A DNA stretch of 6,964 nt, from positions 1 through 6,964 of the forward strand of contig CALEZK010000476.1 in the NCBI GenBank assembly GCA_937928585.1. Direction: 5' to 3'. This DNA is from an uncultured bacterium (lineage in GTDB: Bacteria; Hydrogenedentota; Hydrogenedentia; Hydrogenedentales; SLHB01). Positions 6,585 to 6,964 of the stretch are shown piece by piece (the stretch's first letter is position 1; each line of letters starts with the position of its first letter). Below the pieces are notes generated by a model that saw only the letters and a list, made by a program, of their open reading frames with translations, did not search any database and was not told where the DNA came from. The translations under genes and the position numbers were made by a program.

Positions 6585-6964
6585 ATGGGCGGACCACTGG
6601 TACATGTGCTTGTCATCAACTGGAACGGCGTAGCGCATCTCCAGGATTGCTTCGATTCCCTCCTCCTGCAAACCTATGCTAATGCGCGCTTCATCCTTCT
6701 GGACAACGCCAGCACTGACGACTCCATCGCATACGTATCATCCCGCTATGGCTCGGACCCCCGCGTATCGGTGCTCTCGTGCGGTGAGAATCTTGGTTGG
6801 TCACGTGGAAACAACCTCGGCATAGCGAAAGCGCTGGAAGCGAACGCCGACTACATCTTTCTGCTGAACAACGACACTGCCGTAGCCGCCGATGCCATCG
6901 AACAACTGGTGTCATTTGCGGAATCCCATCCAAACGCAGGCGCAATTGCCCCGAAAATGCTGCT
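6585..6964 (+). CDS. Family 2 glycosyltransferase (rhamnosyltransferase/WbbL-like), N-terminal part, cut by right window edge
   Basis: The first 126 codons of a GT-A fold glycosyltransferase, which transfers a sugar from a nucleotide-sugar donor in the cytoplasm, usually at the inner membrane. The opening VLVINWNG (8-15) is the nucleotide-binding first strand. LLDNASTDDS (38-47) is the next conserved motif. ENLGWSRGNNLG (68-79) is the segment typical of the WbbL-like rhamnosyltransferase branch. IFLLNNDT (91-98) contains the metal-binding Asn-Asn-Asp, in place of the classic DxD. The remaining acceptor half lies beyond the window. The gene is divergent from the beta-helix gene with 98 bases between starts. 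No Shine-Dalgarno precedes ATG 6585, while an extended -10 element lies directly upstream, so the mRNA may be leaderless. A role in O-antigen, capsule or exopolysaccharide assembly is inferred from the family, not shown. Confidence 0.92.
   Translation, partial: MGGPLVHVLVINWNGVAHLQDCFDSLLLQTYANARFILLDNASTDDSIAYVSSRYGSDPRVSVLSCGENLGWSRGNNLGIAKALEANADYIFLLNNDTAVAADAIEQLVSFAESHPNAGAIAPKML

Overview
The window carries seven genes or gene parts, all bacterial in style. Base composition is moderately GC-rich by eye. Several genes have Shine-Dalgarno sites, one product has a Tat export signal, and two glycosyltransferases suggest a cell with surface or exported glycans. The organism cannot be named from this sequence. 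A free-living environmental diderm (Planctomycetota, Hydrogenedentota or Acidobacteriota type) is a low-confidence guess, based on the mix of a secreted beta-helix protein, a GT39-like membrane glycosyltransferase and a YjgR-like ATPase.

Layout. (1) Positions 1-1500, minus strand: a membrane glycosyltransferase of the GT-C/GT39 (PMT/ArnT-like) type. It is cut by the left edge and interrupted by a frameshift somewhere between about 530 and 420. (2) A divergent intergenic region of about 130 bases with a weak candidate promoter. (3) Positions 1635-2597, plus strand: a HAD-superfamily hydrolase of about 320 residues and unknown substrate, probably starting at a GTG. (4) A convergent gap of 146 bases with no recognisable terminator. 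(5) Positions 2744-6486, minus strand: a tightly packed run of four genes, in transcription order a Tat-exported right-handed beta-helix protein, a 52-residue YqaE/Pmp3 membrane protein, a YjgR-type (DUF853, HerA-like) ATPase, and a HAD-IA phosphatase of the beta-phosphoglucomutase type. Gaps are 2, 46 and 11 bases, so one transcript is likely. (6) Positions 6585-6964, plus strand: the start of a family 2 glycosyltransferase, cut by the right edge. It is preceded by an extended -10 element so close to the ATG that the mRNA may be leaderless.

How they work together. No single pathway is evident. The two glycosyltransferases flank the block and point to glycan or lipid-linked sugar transfer. 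The beta-helix protein could act on or bind a polysaccharide outside the cytoplasm. The YqaE, YjgR and HAD genes look like general housekeeping or stress genes. I did not find a defence system, mobile element, CRISPR array, tRNA or rRNA. The observations most worth checking are the broken GT39 gene, the very small YqaE gene, the corrected start that exposes a Tat signal, and the possible leaderless glycosyltransferase mRNA.
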